A stretch of 64,000 nt of DNA from JBQDBK01 sp052090825 (GCA_052090825.1 JBQDBK010000001.1:124001-188000); one strand, 5' to 3'. Shown: positions 43,150 to 52,131, counted from the stretch's first letter. Made by a program: numbers and translations. Notes: generated from the sequence alone by a model not told the origin.

Positions 43150-43967
43150 ATTAAGCCATTATTTAAATCTTCATAAGTAATTAAACCTTCATTTTTCAAT
43201 TCTACTAATATATTTTCTATTTTAGCCTCATCTTCAAATAATTCTACCAATTCTATTTTAAAAACTTCTTCATATTTCTTTATAAATTTTAAAACTTCCT
43301 CTTTTTTTAAAACAATATCTTTTTTTTCTAGATTAGAATGTTTACTAATAAAATTTATCAATTCTTTTTTATTCTTATAACCTTTTATTATAAATTCTTT
43401 CCCATTTTCATCTGTATACATAAAGTTAGGAAAATTTTCAAATCTTCTATCAAAAGAACTCATCCTATCTTCTAAAAAAATCTGAGCAGAGTTATTTTCT
43501 AATTCAAATAAAAAATCTTCAACATTTATATCAACTTCTTTTGCTATATTAGACAATATATTTTTATCCATAGTATTTTTATTATAGAATATTGTTTCTA
43601 ATCTTAATTTTCTTAAAAATTTATTGGCCTTCTTACTATCAACTGTCCTAGCAGCAACAAATGCCCTATCTAAATAATTAGTACTAGGATTTTCTCTAGA
43701 TAATAAAGTTGGTATTTCTTTAGTTACTGGCATTTTATGAATATTAGATCCTGCCTTCCAAATGCTTAACAATATCTTATTAGCAGTTTCATCAGAATCC
43801 TTATCCTTCATATTCATAGGAAGAATATCATGATAATCTGATATTAATCCACCCATTATATTTGTAAAATTAACTTTTCCATCATAGATATAGTCAATTA
43901 CTCTTAAAACCTTCTCTTCTCCATAAGACCAAGTACACACTACATCAGAAAAAATACTTATATCCAT
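43137..43967 (-). CDS. DsbA-family thioredoxin-fold protein, SpxH/FrnE-like
   Basis: 276 residues. The N-terminus (DISIFSDVVCTWSYGEEKVL) aligns with the DPLCPWCW-type opening of the YjbH/SpxH and FrnE branch of DsbA-like proteins. The middle is helical, and FPNFMYTDENGKEFIIKGYK near 190 is the thioredoxin cis-Pro region. There is no signal peptide, so it is cytosolic. Only the first active-site Cys is kept (CTWS instead of CXXC). SpxH proteins deliver the regulator Spx to ClpXP; that role is only a possibility here. Start at ATG 43967, after AAGGAG; a GTG three codons earlier is less well placed. Confidence 0.65.
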   Translation of the reverse strand: MDISIFSDVVCTWSYGEEKVLRVIDYIYDGKVNFTNIMGGLISDYHDILPMNMKDKDSDETANKILLSIWKAGSNIHKMPVTKEIPTLLSRENPSTNYLDRAFVAARTVDSKKANKFLRKLRLETIFYNKNTMDKNILSNIAKEVDINVEDFLFELENNSAQIFLEDRMSSFDRRFENFPNFMYTDENGKEFIIKGYKNKKELINFISKHSNLEKKDIVLKKEEVLKFIKKYEEVFKIELVELFEDEAKIENILVELKNEGLITYEDLNNGLIKLL

Positions 43968-44103
43968 ATTAATCACTCCTTATATAATTTTACCCATTTT
44001 TAAAATATAATAAAAAAATAAGTATAGTTTTTTTATTATACTTATATATTTTTTTATCTATGTGTGTTAATATATATAAAGCTTATAGAAAAGGAATGAT
44101 AAT

Positions 44104-45345
44104 ATGAAAAAAAAGAAATGGCCCTTGCCATTAAAAATTTTAATAGGATTAACTCTAGGTGTAATAACAGGGATAATTTTACAACCTAATCCCGAACTAG
44201 CTGATGTATATGTTAAACCTATTGGAACAATCTTTTTAAATTTAATTAAATTAATTATAGTACCTCTAGTTTTCTCTTCTATTCTTGTAAGTGTTAAAGA
44301 ATTAGAAGATGCCACTAAATTAGGTAAAATAGGCCTAAAAACTTTATTATATTTTTTTATAACAACAGCTTTGGCTGTAACAATAGGACTTATTTTTGCA
44401 AATATTTTTAAAGTTGGACAAGGTTTTTCTATTCCTAGTGGAAATTTAGACTTTAAATCTGTAGAACCAGTATCTCTTATTGATACACTGGTTGGAATTA
44501 TACCGTCTAATCCTATCAAAGCTATTGTTGAAGGTGAAATGCTTCAAATTATAGTCTTTGCACTTATACTTGGAACTGGTTTACTTTATGTTGGAAAAGA
44601 ATCAAAAGTGGTATTTGATTTCTTTGATGCCATAACTAAGGCCATGTATAAAATAACCAATTATATTATGTCTCTTGCACCTATTGGAGTATTTGGACTT
44701 ATTGCGCCCGTTATAGCTAATAATGGACCTGGAGTACTACTTCCTCTTTCAAGAGCAATTTTAGTGGTTTATTTAGCCTCTATCTTTCATATTTTTATAG
44801 TGTATGGCACAGCAGTTAAATTTATTGGTAAGATTGGATTTAAAGATTTTTTCAAGGGAGTACTAGCTCCTGCAACAATGGCCTTTACTTCTGCATCATC
44901 ATCAGGAACACTTCCAATAAGCATGGAAACAGCTCAAGATAATTTTGGAGTATCAAAACCTATAGCTAGCTTTGTTTTACCTTTAGGCGCCACAATAAAT
45001 ATGGATGGTACAGCTATTTATCAAGGAGTTTGTGCTTTATTTATATCACAAGTATACGGTATTAACTTAGGTATTCCTCAACAAATTACAATTATTTTAA
45101 CTGCTATTTTAGCTTCTATTGGCACTGCTGGTGTTCCTGGAGCAGGAACTATAATGCTAGCCATGGTTTTACAAGGTGTAGGCTTACCTCTTGAAGGTAT
45201 TGCTCTAATAGCTGGAGTTGATAGAATTTTTGATATGGCTAGAACAACAGTAAACATAATTGGTGACATTTCCTGTTCAATAGTTATTGGAAAAACTGAA
45301 AATGAAATAAAAGATACTCCTCTCTCAAAAAATAAAATAAATTAA
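44104..45345 (+). CDS. Dicarboxylate/amino acid:cation symporter
   Basis: 413-residue member of the DAACS (GltP/GltT/DctA) family, importing glutamate, aspartate or C4-dicarboxylates with Na+ or H+. Eight membrane spans and two re-entrant loops are expected. Family motifs are the serine-rich ASSSGTLPISMETA near residue 260, PLGATINMDGTAIYQG near 295, and GVDRIFDMARTTVNIIGD near 370. The Arg in the last motif and the Asp before it fit acidic amino acid transport. AAAGGA precedes the ATG. It sits alone between a divergent neighbour and a 50-bp palindromic terminator. Confidence 0.93.
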   Translation: MKKKKWPLPLKILIGLTLGVITGIILQPNPELADVYVKPIGTIFLNLIKLIIVPLVFSSILVSVKELEDATKLGKIGLKTLLYFFITTALAVTIGLIFANIFKVGQGFSIPSGNLDFKSVEPVSLIDTLVGIIPSNPIKAIVEGEMLQIIVFALILGTGLLYVGKESKVVFDFFDAITKAMYKITNYIMSLAPIGVFGLIAPVIANNGPGVLLPLSRAILVVYLASIFHIFIVYGTAVKFIGKIGFKDFFKGVLAPATMAFTSASSSGTLPISMETAQDNFGVSKPIASFVLPLGATINMDGTAIYQGVCALFISQVYGINLGIPQQITIILTAILASIGTAGVPGAGTIMLAMVLQGVGLPLEGIALIAGVDRIFDMARTTVNIIGDISCSIVIGKTENEIKDTPLSKNKIN

Positions 45346-45348
45346 TTT

Positions 45349-45398
45349 TAATAAAACTGTAAGATAGGCTGTTAACAGCCTATCTTACAGTTTTATTA
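45349..45398. terminator. 50-base perfect palindrome, terminator of the symporter gene
   Basis: Arms 45349-45373 and 45374-45398 are exact reverse complements centred on GTTAAC. It lies three bases after the symporter stop and just before the first NrdR box. The T-run is inside the second arm. Confidence 0.8.
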
Positions 45399-45414
45399 AA
45401 TCTATATATAGTAT
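45399..45414 (+). promoter_or_regulatory. NrdR box 1 upstream of nrdD
   Basis: AATCTATATATAGTAT resembles the NrdR consensus, an ACACTATATATAGTGT-like inverted repeat. Its core CTATATATAG is repeated exactly 42 bases downstream. Confidence 0.7.
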
Positions 45415-45430
45415 GACTTCTTTTTATGTA

Positions 45431-45459
45431 TTGAATATTTCTACTATATATAGTATGAT
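45431..45459 (+). promoter_or_regulatory. Promoter of nrdDG overlapped by NrdR box 2
   Basis: TTGAAT (45431-45436), 17-base spacer, TATGAT (45454-45459). The second NrdR box covers the spacer and -10, so NrdR binding would block polymerase. Confidence 0.7.
45441..45456 (+). promoter_or_regulatory. NrdR box 2 upstream of nrdD
   Basis: CTACTATATATAGTAT; the core CTATATATAG at 45444-45453 is 42 bases, four helical turns, from box 1. That spacing suits cooperative binding by NrdR on one DNA face. Confidence 0.75.
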
Positions 45460-45491
45460 TTATAAAGAATAAATTATAGGAGTGTTTAAAT

Positions 45492-47615
45492 ATGTTAAAT
45501 GTTATAAAAAGAAACGGTCAAGGTGTCCCTTTTGATAAAAATAAAATTAAAGTTGCAATCGAAAAAGCTATGAATTCCGGAAATGGAATTTATGTAAAAG
45601 ATCAAGCTAATCTAATAGCAAGTGAAATAGAAGAGTTTGCTAATTCTAAAAAAGAAGATATATCCATATTTGATATTGAAGAACAAGTCTATTTTAAACT
45701 TATAAAATACAATAATCCATCTACAGCCAGAGCTTATGAAAATTATAAAGCAGTTCAAGCTTACAAAAGAGAGAAAAATACAACAGATAATGACATTCTA
45801 GGCTTATTAGATAGAACTAATTTCAATGTTATGGATGAAAATTCTAATAAAAATGCAATTATTGCATCAACTCAAAGAGATTTAATTGCCGGAGAAGTTT
45901 CTAAAGATATAGCCAAAAGAAAAATGATTCCCCAAGATCTAGTAGAGGCACATGAAAGTGGTGCAATACATATTCATGACATGGATTACATTATTCAACC
46001 TATTTTTAACTGCTGCTTAGTTAATATGAAGGATATGTTAGATAACGGAACAGTTGTTAATGGAAAGATGATAGAGACTCCTAAATCTTTTCAAGTTGCC
46101 TGTAATGTAATGACTCAAATCATTGCACAAATTGCTTCAAATCAATATGGAGGACAATCTATTAATATATCTTGTTTAGGAAAATATTTAAGAAAATCCT
46201 ATGAAAAAAATCTAAATCTTGCTCTTGAAACACTTGGTGATATAGAATTAGCTGAAAAAATGGCAGATAGAATGACAAAAAAAGATTTAGAAAGTGGTAT
46301 TCAAACAATTCAATACCAGATCAATACTTTAATGACTTCTAATGGACAAGCTCCCTTTGTTACTATATTTATGCATTTAGAAGATGATGATCCTTATATT
46401 GATGAAATAGCACAAATTATAGAAGAAATACTAAAACAAAGAATTCAAGGAATAAAAAATGATGCTGGAATATATGTTACTCCAGCCTTCCCTAAACTAA
46501 TATATGTCTTAGATGAAAATAATGTAAAGAAAGACTCAAAATATTACTATCTAACTTCTCTAGCTATAAGATGTACTGCAAAAAGAATGTATCCTGATTA
46601 TATTTCAGCTAAGAAAATGAAAGCTAATTACGAGGGTAATGTATTTAGTCCTATGGGATGTAGAGCTTTTCTTCCAGCTTGGAAAAATGAAAAAGGTCAA
46701 TATCAATTTGATGGTAGGTTTAATATGGGAGCATGCTCTATTAATCTTCCCCAAATTGGAATACTTGCCAACGGTGATGAATCAAAATTCTTCAAAATAC
46801 TTGATAAAAGATTAGAACTGGTTAAAGAAGTTGGATTGATTAGGTATGAACACTTAAAAAAAGTAACCTCTGACTCCTCTCCTATACATTGGCAACACGG
46901 AGCTATAGCTAGACTTAAAAAACATGAATCTATAGCCCACTTGCTAAAGGATGGATATTCAACTGTATCCTTAGGATATATAGGTATATATGAAGCTACA
47001 ATTTTAACTAAAGGTGTTAGCCATACTACTCCTGTAGGCTATGAATTTGCAATGAAAATTATGGATCATCTTAATAATGCTGTGAATAGATGGACTCAAG
47101 AGCATGGAATTAAATTTACATTATACGCTACACCTGCTGAAAGTCTAACTAATAGATTTTGTTCTATAGATAAAGATAAATTTGGTGTTATTGAAAATGT
47201 AACAGATAAAGGTTATTACACTAATTCTTTCCACGTTGATGTTAGAGAAAATATTTCTGCTTTTGAAAAATTTACCTTTGAGTCTAAATTTCAAGACCGC
47301 TCTACTGGAGGTTGCATCTCTTATGTAGAAATACCAAATATGTCACATAATCTTGATGCTTTAGAAACAATAGTTAAATTTATATATGATAATATTCAAT
47401 ATGCAGAATTTAATACTAAATCTGATTATTGTGCAGAATGTGGCTATGATGGAGAAATTAAATTGGATAGTGACAATGAATGGAAATGTCCTCAATGCGG
47501 AAATAAAGATAAATCTTCACTTACAGTTGTTAGAAGAACTTGCGGTTATCTAGGAGAAAATTTCTGGAATGAAGGTAGAACTAAGGAAATTAATGATAGG
47601 GTCTTGCATATATAA
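45492..47615 (+). CDS. nrdD: Anaerobic ribonucleoside-triphosphate reductase
   Basis: 707-residue class III glycyl-radical enzyme that makes dNTPs from NTPs without oxygen. N-terminal ATP-cone (residues 1-90, IKRNGQGVPFDKNKIKVAIE) for allosteric control. The catalytic barrel carries NCCLVNMKDML near 170. A C-terminal zinc site is CAECGYDGEI with CPQCGN near 645-670. The glycyl-radical loop is RRTCGYLGENFWNEGR near the end. It has two NrdR boxes at the promoter. Its stop overlaps the nrdG start (TAATG), so activase and enzyme are co-produced. Confidence 0.97.
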   Translation: MLNVIKRNGQGVPFDKNKIKVAIEKAMNSGNGIYVKDQANLIASEIEEFANSKKEDISIFDIEEQVYFKLIKYNNPSTARAYENYKAVQAYKREKNTTDNDILGLLDRTNFNVMDENSNKNAIIASTQRDLIAGEVSKDIAKRKMIPQDLVEAHESGAIHIHDMDYIIQPIFNCCLVNMKDMLDNGTVVNGKMIETPKSFQVACNVMTQIIAQIASNQYGGQSINISCLGKYLRKSYEKNLNLALETLGDIELAEKMADRMTKKDLESGIQTIQYQINTLMTSNGQAPFVTIFMHLEDDDPYIDEIAQIIEEILKQRIQGIKNDAGIYVTPAFPKLIYVLDENNVKKDSKYYYLTSLAIRCTAKRMYPDYISAKKMKANYEGNVFSPMGCRAFLPAWKNEKGQYQFDGRFNMGACSINLPQIGILANGDESKFFKILDKRLELVKEVGLIRYEHLKKVTSDSSPIHWQHGAIARLKKHESIAHLLKDGYSTVSLGYIGIYEATILTKGVSHTTPVGYEFAMKIMDHLNNAVNRWTQEHGIKFTLYATPAESLTNRFCSIDKDKFGVIENVTDKGYYTNSFHVDVRENISAFEKFTFESKFQDRSTGGCISYVEIPNMSHNLDALETIVKFIYDNIQYAEFNTKSDYCAECGYDGEIKLDSDNEWKCPQCGNKDKSSLTVVRRTCGYLGENFWNEGRTKEINDRVLHI

Positions 47616-48094
47616 TGAAATTTGGACAAATAAGAAAATATGATGTAGCAAATGGTCCAGGCATAAGAACCACCTTCTTTGTAACAGGTTGCACTCATAA
47701 CTGCTTTAATTGTTTTAATAAAGAATATCAAGATTTTAATTATGGTGAAATTTGGACTGAGGAAGAGACGAAGAAAATAATAGATTATTTAAAGGAAGAT
47801 GTTGTGGAAGGTCTAACTGTACTAGGTGGTGAGCCCTTTCAAAACACTACTGATTTGATTAAAATTTTAAAAGAAATCAAAAAACACTCAAATAAAAGTA
47901 TCTGGATTTATTCTGGATATACTTATGAAGAAATATTAAAAGATCCTCTTAAAACTGAATTATTGAGTTTATGTGATGTTTTAGTTGATGGTTTATTTAT
48001 AGAAGACTTAAAAAACCTAAATCTAAAATTTAGAGGATCATCTAATCAGAGAATAATAGATTTAAAAACTTTAGAATTACTATATCAAGATTAA
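47615..48094 (+). CDS. nrdG: Anaerobic ribonucleotide reductase activating protein
   Basis: 159-residue radical-SAM activase that installs the glycyl radical on NrdD. The cluster motif CX3CX2C is at residues 26-33 (GCTHNCFNCFN), and GGEPF near 86 is the SAM-binding GGE loop. Length is typical. It overlaps nrdD and ends in a strong terminator shared with the convergent TspO-like gene. Confidence 0.96.
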   Translation: MKFGQIRKYDVANGPGIRTTFFVTGCTHNCFNCFNKEYQDFNYGEIWTEEETKKIIDYLKEDVVEGLTVLGGEPFQNTTDLIKILKEIKKHSNKSIWIYSGYTYEEILKDPLKTELLSLCDVLVDGLFIEDLKNLNLKFRGSSNQRIIDLKTLELLYQD

Positions 48095-48130
48095 AAAATC
48101 CCAGACTTGAATTCAAGTCTGGGATTTTTT
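48093..48130. terminator. Bidirectional terminator between nrdG and the TspO-like gene
   Basis: 19-base perfect arms (48093-48111 and 48112-48130) with A-run and T-run flanks; it starts within the nrdG stop codon. Confidence 0.9.
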
Positions 48131-48137
48131 AATAAAT

Positions 48138-48938
48138 TTATCTTTTATTAAAGATTCCATAATTATTCTTTATAAATACACTTACCATTACTAAAATATA
48201 TACTCCAATACCTAAAAGTAAGATTGACATAATTTGATTTGATAAAGGTGGTGAAAATTTACCATTATTATAAGAAGAGTATATAGCAAAAAATCCCCAA
48301 GCAACTCCTGATGGGAAAATTGCATTTTTATATATATAAGAATATAAACTTACTAATAATATTGCTATAATCAAAATAATAATAGTCCAAACTGAATAAG
48401 AAATACCAAAGCCTGACCAATTAATTTTTGTTAAAAATACTGATATATTAACTATACTAGCAATAAAAACCCAAGATGCATAAAGAGTAAAAGTCAATCC
48501 TAAAAGATTCTTTGATACTTCATCCCTAAACTTATTAATTTTTTCTATTAGTAACATTAAGGAAATTAATATAGCTAATATTAAAATTGAAGACAAGGAT
48601 ATCAATTCATAAGAAAAAGTTATAATCCAAAATATATTAAATATACAAGTTATTATAAATAATGGCGAAATAATTTCAATTCCTCTACTAACTTTTTTAT
48701 CACTTGATTTAATTATAAAATAAATTAAAGTAATAAAAATTAAACTATATATAAGACCCCATATAGAAAAAGCAAAATTTGCTGGTGTTATTAAAGTTGT
48801 ATACTTAAGAGAAACATCTTTTTGACTCATATTATTAATTGCTCCAGAAGCTCCTAAATAATTAACTCCTAAACTTATTAAAAATATAATTAGATCTATA
48901 ATAGCCAACTTTCTATTTGATTTTACTTTATTTTCCAT
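48138..48938 (-). CDS. TspO/MBR-like (tryptophan-rich sensory protein related) membrane protein
   Basis: 266 residues, seven to eight hydrophobic helices, no soluble domain. The segment TPANFAFSIWGLIYSLIFIT near residue 51 matches the TP..F...W...Y signature of long TspO-related proteins. Trp-containing helices follow (FNIFWIITFSYEL, YASWVFIASIVN). Classical TspO is about 160 residues with five helices, so this is a divergent longer relative. Ligand and role are unknown. It lies alone between two terminators, 56 bp from the ridA terminator upstream. Confidence 0.68.
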   Translation of the reverse strand: MENKVKSNRKLAIIDLIIFLISLGVNYLGASGAINNMSQKDVSLKYTTLITPANFAFSIWGLIYSLIFITLIYFIIKSSDKKVSRGIEIISPLFIITCIFNIFWIITFSYELISLSSILILAILISLMLLIEKINKFRDEVSKNLLGLTFTLYASWVFIASIVNISVFLTKINWSGFGISYSVWTIIILIIAILLVSLYSYIYKNAIFPSGVAWGFFAIYSSYNNGKFSPPLSNQIMSILLLGIGVYILVMVSVFIKNNYGIFNKR

Positions 48939-48993
48939 AAATACCTCCTCAAATATATTATAAACCTATAATACTTAATAAAGAAAGTTATAA

Positions 48994-49029
48994 AAAATCA
49001 CAAATTGCAAAATTACAATTTGTGATTTT
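48994..49029 (-). terminator. Intrinsic terminator after ridA
   Basis: 14-base perfect arms (48994-49007 and 49016-49029), 8-base loop, T-run on the minus strand. It closes the obgE-ridA gene group. Confidence 0.87.
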
Positions 49030-49043
49030 AATGTATTATAATT

Positions 49044-49421
49044 TTATATTTCAGCTATTGCTTCAATTTCAATTAAAGCATCTTTAGGAAGTTTTACTTC
49101 TACACAACTTCTAGCTGGTTTATGATCATTAAAATATTCTTCATATACTTCATTAACAGCTGCAAAATTTCCCATGTCTGATACAAATACATTAACTTTT
49201 ATTACTTTATCCATGCTAGAACCCGCATGTTCAAGTATAGCTTTTACATTTTCTAAACTTTGTTTAGCAGCTTTTTTAATATCATCAGTAACTAAATCTC
49301 CACTTTCTGGTATTAGTGGAATCTGCCCAGAAGTAAATACTAAGTTTCCTACTATAGCTCCTTGAGAATAAGGGCCAACTGCCGCTGGTGCTTTTTCAGT
49401 GTGAATTAATTTTACGCTCAT
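49044..49421 (-). CDS. ridA: RidA family reactive intermediate/imine deaminase
   Basis: 125-residue YjgF/RidA trimeric deaminase that hydrolyses reactive enamine/imine intermediates such as 2-aminoacrylate. The signature VGPYSQGAIVGNLVFTSGQI lies near residue 16, and the catalytic Arg is in ARSCVEVKLPKDALIEIEA near 103. GGAGGC precedes the ATG. It is the last gene of the obgE-ridA group, 11 bp after rsfS. Confidence 0.95.
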   Translation of the reverse strand: MSVKLIHTEKAPAAVGPYSQGAIVGNLVFTSGQIPLIPESGDLVTDDIKKAAKQSLENVKAILEHAGSSMDKVIKVNVFVSDMGNFAAVNEVYEEYFNDHKPARSCVEVKLPKDALIEIEAIAEI

Positions 49422-49432
49422 TTTATTGCCTC

Positions 49433-49777
49433 CTAATTTTCTTCATTTTTAAAATTTTCTTCATCTTTCCATAGTCTTTCTATATTATAATAGTCTCTTT
49501 CATCTCTATGGAATACATGTACTATTATATCACCATAATCTAGTAAAATCCATCTCATGGAATTTTTACCCTCAAGATTATTTGTATTAAATCCAGCTTT
49601 ACTCATTTTTTCTTCTATCTCATCACATAAAGCATTTACTTGTGAAGAAGAATTTCCACTAACTATAACAAAATAATCAGCTATTGAACTTAGTTCTTTT
49701 ATATTAAGAACCTCAATATCAGTTCCTTTTTTATTTTCACATGCTTCAACAATAATATCTAGTTTTTTATTATCCAT
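49433..49777 (-). CDS. rsfS: Ribosomal silencing factor RsfS
   Basis: 114-residue RsfS (YqeL/YbeB), which binds L14 on the 50S subunit and blocks subunit joining in starvation. Family sequence: DIEVLNIKELSSIADYFVIV near residue 20, GNSSSQVNALCDEIEEKM near 40, and SMRWILLDYGDIIVHVFHRD near 72. It follows the LCP gene by 9 bp. Neighbours yqeK and nadD are its usual companions. Confidence 0.95.
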   Translation of the reverse strand: MDNKKLDIIVEACENKKGTDIEVLNIKELSSIADYFVIVSGNSSSQVNALCDEIEEKMSKAGFNTNNLEGKNSMRWILLDYGDIIVHVFHRDERDYYNIERLWKDEENFKNEEN

Positions 49778-49786
49778 TTCTACTCC

Positions 49787-50677
49787 TTAAATTAAACCCT
49801 TGTTTTCTAATAAAGTTTTTGTTTCATTTTTATGCAAAAAGAAATATGAAATCCTATTTTTATAAGCGGCATTACCTGGCAAAGTTGTAGCTTCTATACT
49901 ATCTTTAGAAATATTTCTAATATTAATTCCCAACTTAACTATTTGAGAAAATGGTATATTACTAACTGTGTACTTATCATAGCTACTTAAAAGAACAGGT
50001 GCTTTGATAAAGGATGATGGAGTTTTTATCTTATTTAGAAAAGAAGATACAAATTGTTGTTGCGCTTGAACTCTAGATAGGTCTTGATCCGCATACCCTT
50101 TTCTAAATCTTAAAAATTGAATTGCTTCATCCCCATTTAAATTTTGCATACCCTTTTTTAAATGTATCTTTAAAGGTGGGTCAGCATATAAATCTTCATA
50201 ATCCATGTCCATTGGAACATCTACTTCTACTCCACCTACAGTATTTACCACATCCTTAACAAATTCGTAATCCATAGCCATGTAATATTTTATATCTGTA
50301 TTAAGTAAATTATTTACTGTATCTAGAGTTAATTCCGTCCCTCCAAAATGATAAGAATGATTTAATTTTTGATTTCCATGTCCCTTTATTGCAGCATAAG
50401 TATCTCTAGGTATTGATATTATATTAGAATTTCCAGTTTCAAGATCAATATCAACTATCATTATAGTATCAGACCTCGATTCTCCAGTATTATCTACATT
50501 TATATTATCTACACCTAATAATAAAAAAGTTAACCTATTTTCTCCATTATTTAAATCACTTATAAAATCACCTGGATTTTCTATATGATTTTTTATTATA
50601 AAATATGATATTGACCCAACAAATAATATTGTAACAATCAATAAAGTTAATATAAAAGATTTAAAAAATTTTTTCAT
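49787..50677 (-). CDS. LytR-CpsA-Psr (LCP) family protein
   Basis: 296-residue membrane-anchored LCP enzyme. One N-terminal membrane helix (residues 7-28) is followed by the extracellular LCP domain. It contains FLLLGVDNINVDNTGESRSD near 51, NSNIISIPRDTYAAIKG near 83 and AIQFLRFRKGYADQDLSRVQ near 187, including the Arg and Asp that bind lipid pyrophosphate. Family members transfer wall polymers from lipid carriers to peptidoglycan. Its ATG overlaps the yqeK stop (ATGA). Position between yqeK and rsfS is common in Clostridia. Confidence 0.92.
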   Translation of the reverse strand: MKKFFKSFILTLLIVTILFVGSISYFIIKNHIENPGDFISDLNNGENRLTFLLLGVDNINVDNTGESRSDTIMIVDIDLETGNSNIISIPRDTYAAIKGHGNQKLNHSYHFGGTELTLDTVNNLLNTDIKYYMAMDYEFVKDVVNTVGGVEVDVPMDMDYEDLYADPPLKIHLKKGMQNLNGDEAIQFLRFRKGYADQDLSRVQAQQQFVSSFLNKIKTPSSFIKAPVLLSSYDKYTVSNIPFSQIVKLGINIRNISKDSIEATTLPGNAAYKNRISYFFLHKNETKTLLENKGLI

Positions 50678-51234
50678 TTACGCCTCTCCATGACATAATT
50701 TCTAGCTAATATAGTATCCTTCGCTATATAGCTATCTTTTTTTATTAAATAAATTATAGTATTATTTAAACTTAAATACATAGCTTCGTCAAGATCTTCA
50801 TTTGCAACTTGTCTTATCTTATCAATACCATTAAAATTTCTCATAGGTTCTATATAATCACTTAAAAAAATTATTTTTTCTAACTTAGACATATTCTCAC
50901 GTCCAGTTGTATGATATCTTATAGCATTTAATATATCATGATCTTCTATTCCATAATCAGTTTCTGCTATTATAGCACCCAAATAAGAATGAATTATTTG
51001 TGGTGCTTTTTTCATATCATAACTCAATTTTAAATCATATTCTTTGCAAGTCTTATATAACAAATCATAGTCTTTAATTTTCGCACAATCATGATAATAA
51101 GCCGCGATACTAGCCTTTGTTTCATCTACATTATGAACTTCAGCAAGTTTTATGGCAGTATCTTGAACTCTTAATACATGTTGGTACCTTTTTTCTCCAA
51201 TAAGTTCAATTAATTTATCTTTGTTTTTTCCCAT
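50674..51234 (-). CDS. yqeK: YqeK family HD-domain hydrolase
   Basis: 186-residue HD-domain protein of the YqeK family, shown in other Firmicutes to cut diadenosine tetraphosphate symmetrically. Metal-binding residues: H in RYQHVLRVQDTAIKLAE, HD in AAYYHDCAKI near 60, H in QIIHSYLGAIIAE near 90, and YHTTGRENMSKLEKIIFLSD near 121. The frame opens further upstream inside nadD, but AGAGG five bases before ATG 51234 decides this start. It overlaps nadD, its constant partner. Confidence 0.9.
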   Translation of the reverse strand: MGKNKDKLIELIGEKRYQHVLRVQDTAIKLAEVHNVDETKASIAAYYHDCAKIKDYDLLYKTCKEYDLKLSYDMKKAPQIIHSYLGAIIAETDYGIEDHDILNAIRYHTTGRENMSKLEKIIFLSDYIEPMRNFNGIDKIRQVANEDLDEAMYLSLNNTIIYLIKKDSYIAKDTILARNYVMERRK

Positions 51235-51835
51235 CATTACCTCTATATAAATTATTCTCTTCAATATAATTAATCACTTTATCAGGTATTAAATATTTTA
51301 CACTTTTTCGATTAATTATTCTATTTCTTAAATCGGTAGAAGAAATTTCATAAAGTGGTGTCTCTACAATATTAACCACCGCTCCATACTTCTGACTTAG
51401 ATATTTTAACTCCAAATCTAAAGTCTTAGTTGACATATATTCTGGCCTAACTGCAACTATAAATTCAACACTTTCACATAATTCTCCAATTCTCTTCCAA
51501 GTTTTTAGCTGAAACAAGGTATCTGATCCTATAATAAAATAAATTTTCCCGTCTAAGTGTTTTCTTAAAAGTTTTATTGTTTCAACACTATAACTTATTC
51601 CCTTTCTTTCAACTTCTACGTTAGAAATTGAAAAATTATCATTTTCAGAAATAGCTAACTCAACCATTTTATATCTAATTTTTGCATCTAAAATATTATT
51701 TTTATGCGGAGGATTACCTGTCGGTATGAAAATAATTCTATCTAAATTCATTTCAACTCTTATATATTCTGAAATCATCAAGTGTCCAAAATGAATAGGA
51801 TTAAAAGTTCCTCCAATTATTCCATATTTTTTCAT
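51215..51835 (-). CDS. nadD: Nicotinate-nucleotide adenylyltransferase
   Basis: 206-residue enzyme adding AMP to nicotinate mononucleotide in NAD synthesis. The nucleotidyltransferase motif GGTFNPIHFGHLMIS (H-I-G-H type) lies at residues 7-21, and ISSTDLRNRI near 172 is the second ATP-binding motif. Its ATG overlaps the yhbY stop (ATGA); yqeK overlaps its 3' end. Confidence 0.95.
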   Translation of the reverse strand: MKKYGIIGGTFNPIHFGHLMISEYIRVEMNLDRIIFIPTGNPPHKNNILDAKIRYKMVELAISENDNFSISNVEVERKGISYSVETIKLLRKHLDGKIYFIIGSDTLFQLKTWKRIGELCESVEFIVAVRPEYMSTKTLDLELKYLSQKYGAVVNIVETPLYEISSTDLRNRIINRKSVKYLIPDKVINYIEENNLYRGNDGKKQR

Positions 51836-52122
51836 TTCAATTCTATCTTTTTATTATCCTTAGACTCTCTATATATAGTTAATTTATTGCCTATTTGCTG
51901 AACAAATTCAGCACCAGTTGCTTCTAAAATATCATCTATTATTTCTTTAGCTAAAACTGGAGAATTTTTTAAAACTCTAATTTTAACCAGTTCATGGGAT
52001 TCTAATAATTCATCTAATTGAATTATTAGAGAATCTGTAACTCCATTTTTCCCAACTTGAAGCAATGGATCTAAATTATTAGCTAATGATTTTAAATACG
52101 ATCTTTGTTTTCCTGTAATCAT
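51832..52122 (-). CDS. yhbY: YhbY family RNA-binding protein
   Basis: 96-residue CRM-domain (CRS1-YhbY) protein associated with pre-50S particles. Family sequence: MITGKQRSYLKSLANNLDPL, LQVGKNGVTDSLI near 21 with the GXXG loop, and AEFVQQIGNKLTIYRES near the C-terminus. It lies 9 bp after obgE, fitting a ribosome-assembly gene pair. Confidence 0.95.
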   Translation of the reverse strand: MITGKQRSYLKSLANNLDPLLQVGKNGVTDSLIIQLDELLESHELVKIRVLKNSPVLAKEIIDDILEATGAEFVQQIGNKLTIYRESKDNKKIELK

Positions 52123-52131
52123 TATTACCCT

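Noticed and set aside
44012..44055. Inverted A/T repeat between the DsbA-like and symporter genes
   Set aside because: Arms match only with gaps and are almost pure A/T; chance pairing is likely in such DNA.
44067..44519. 150-codon minus-strand open frame opposite the symporter gene
   Set aside because: Lies over the N-terminal part of the dicarboxylate symporter; the symporter is clearly the real gene.
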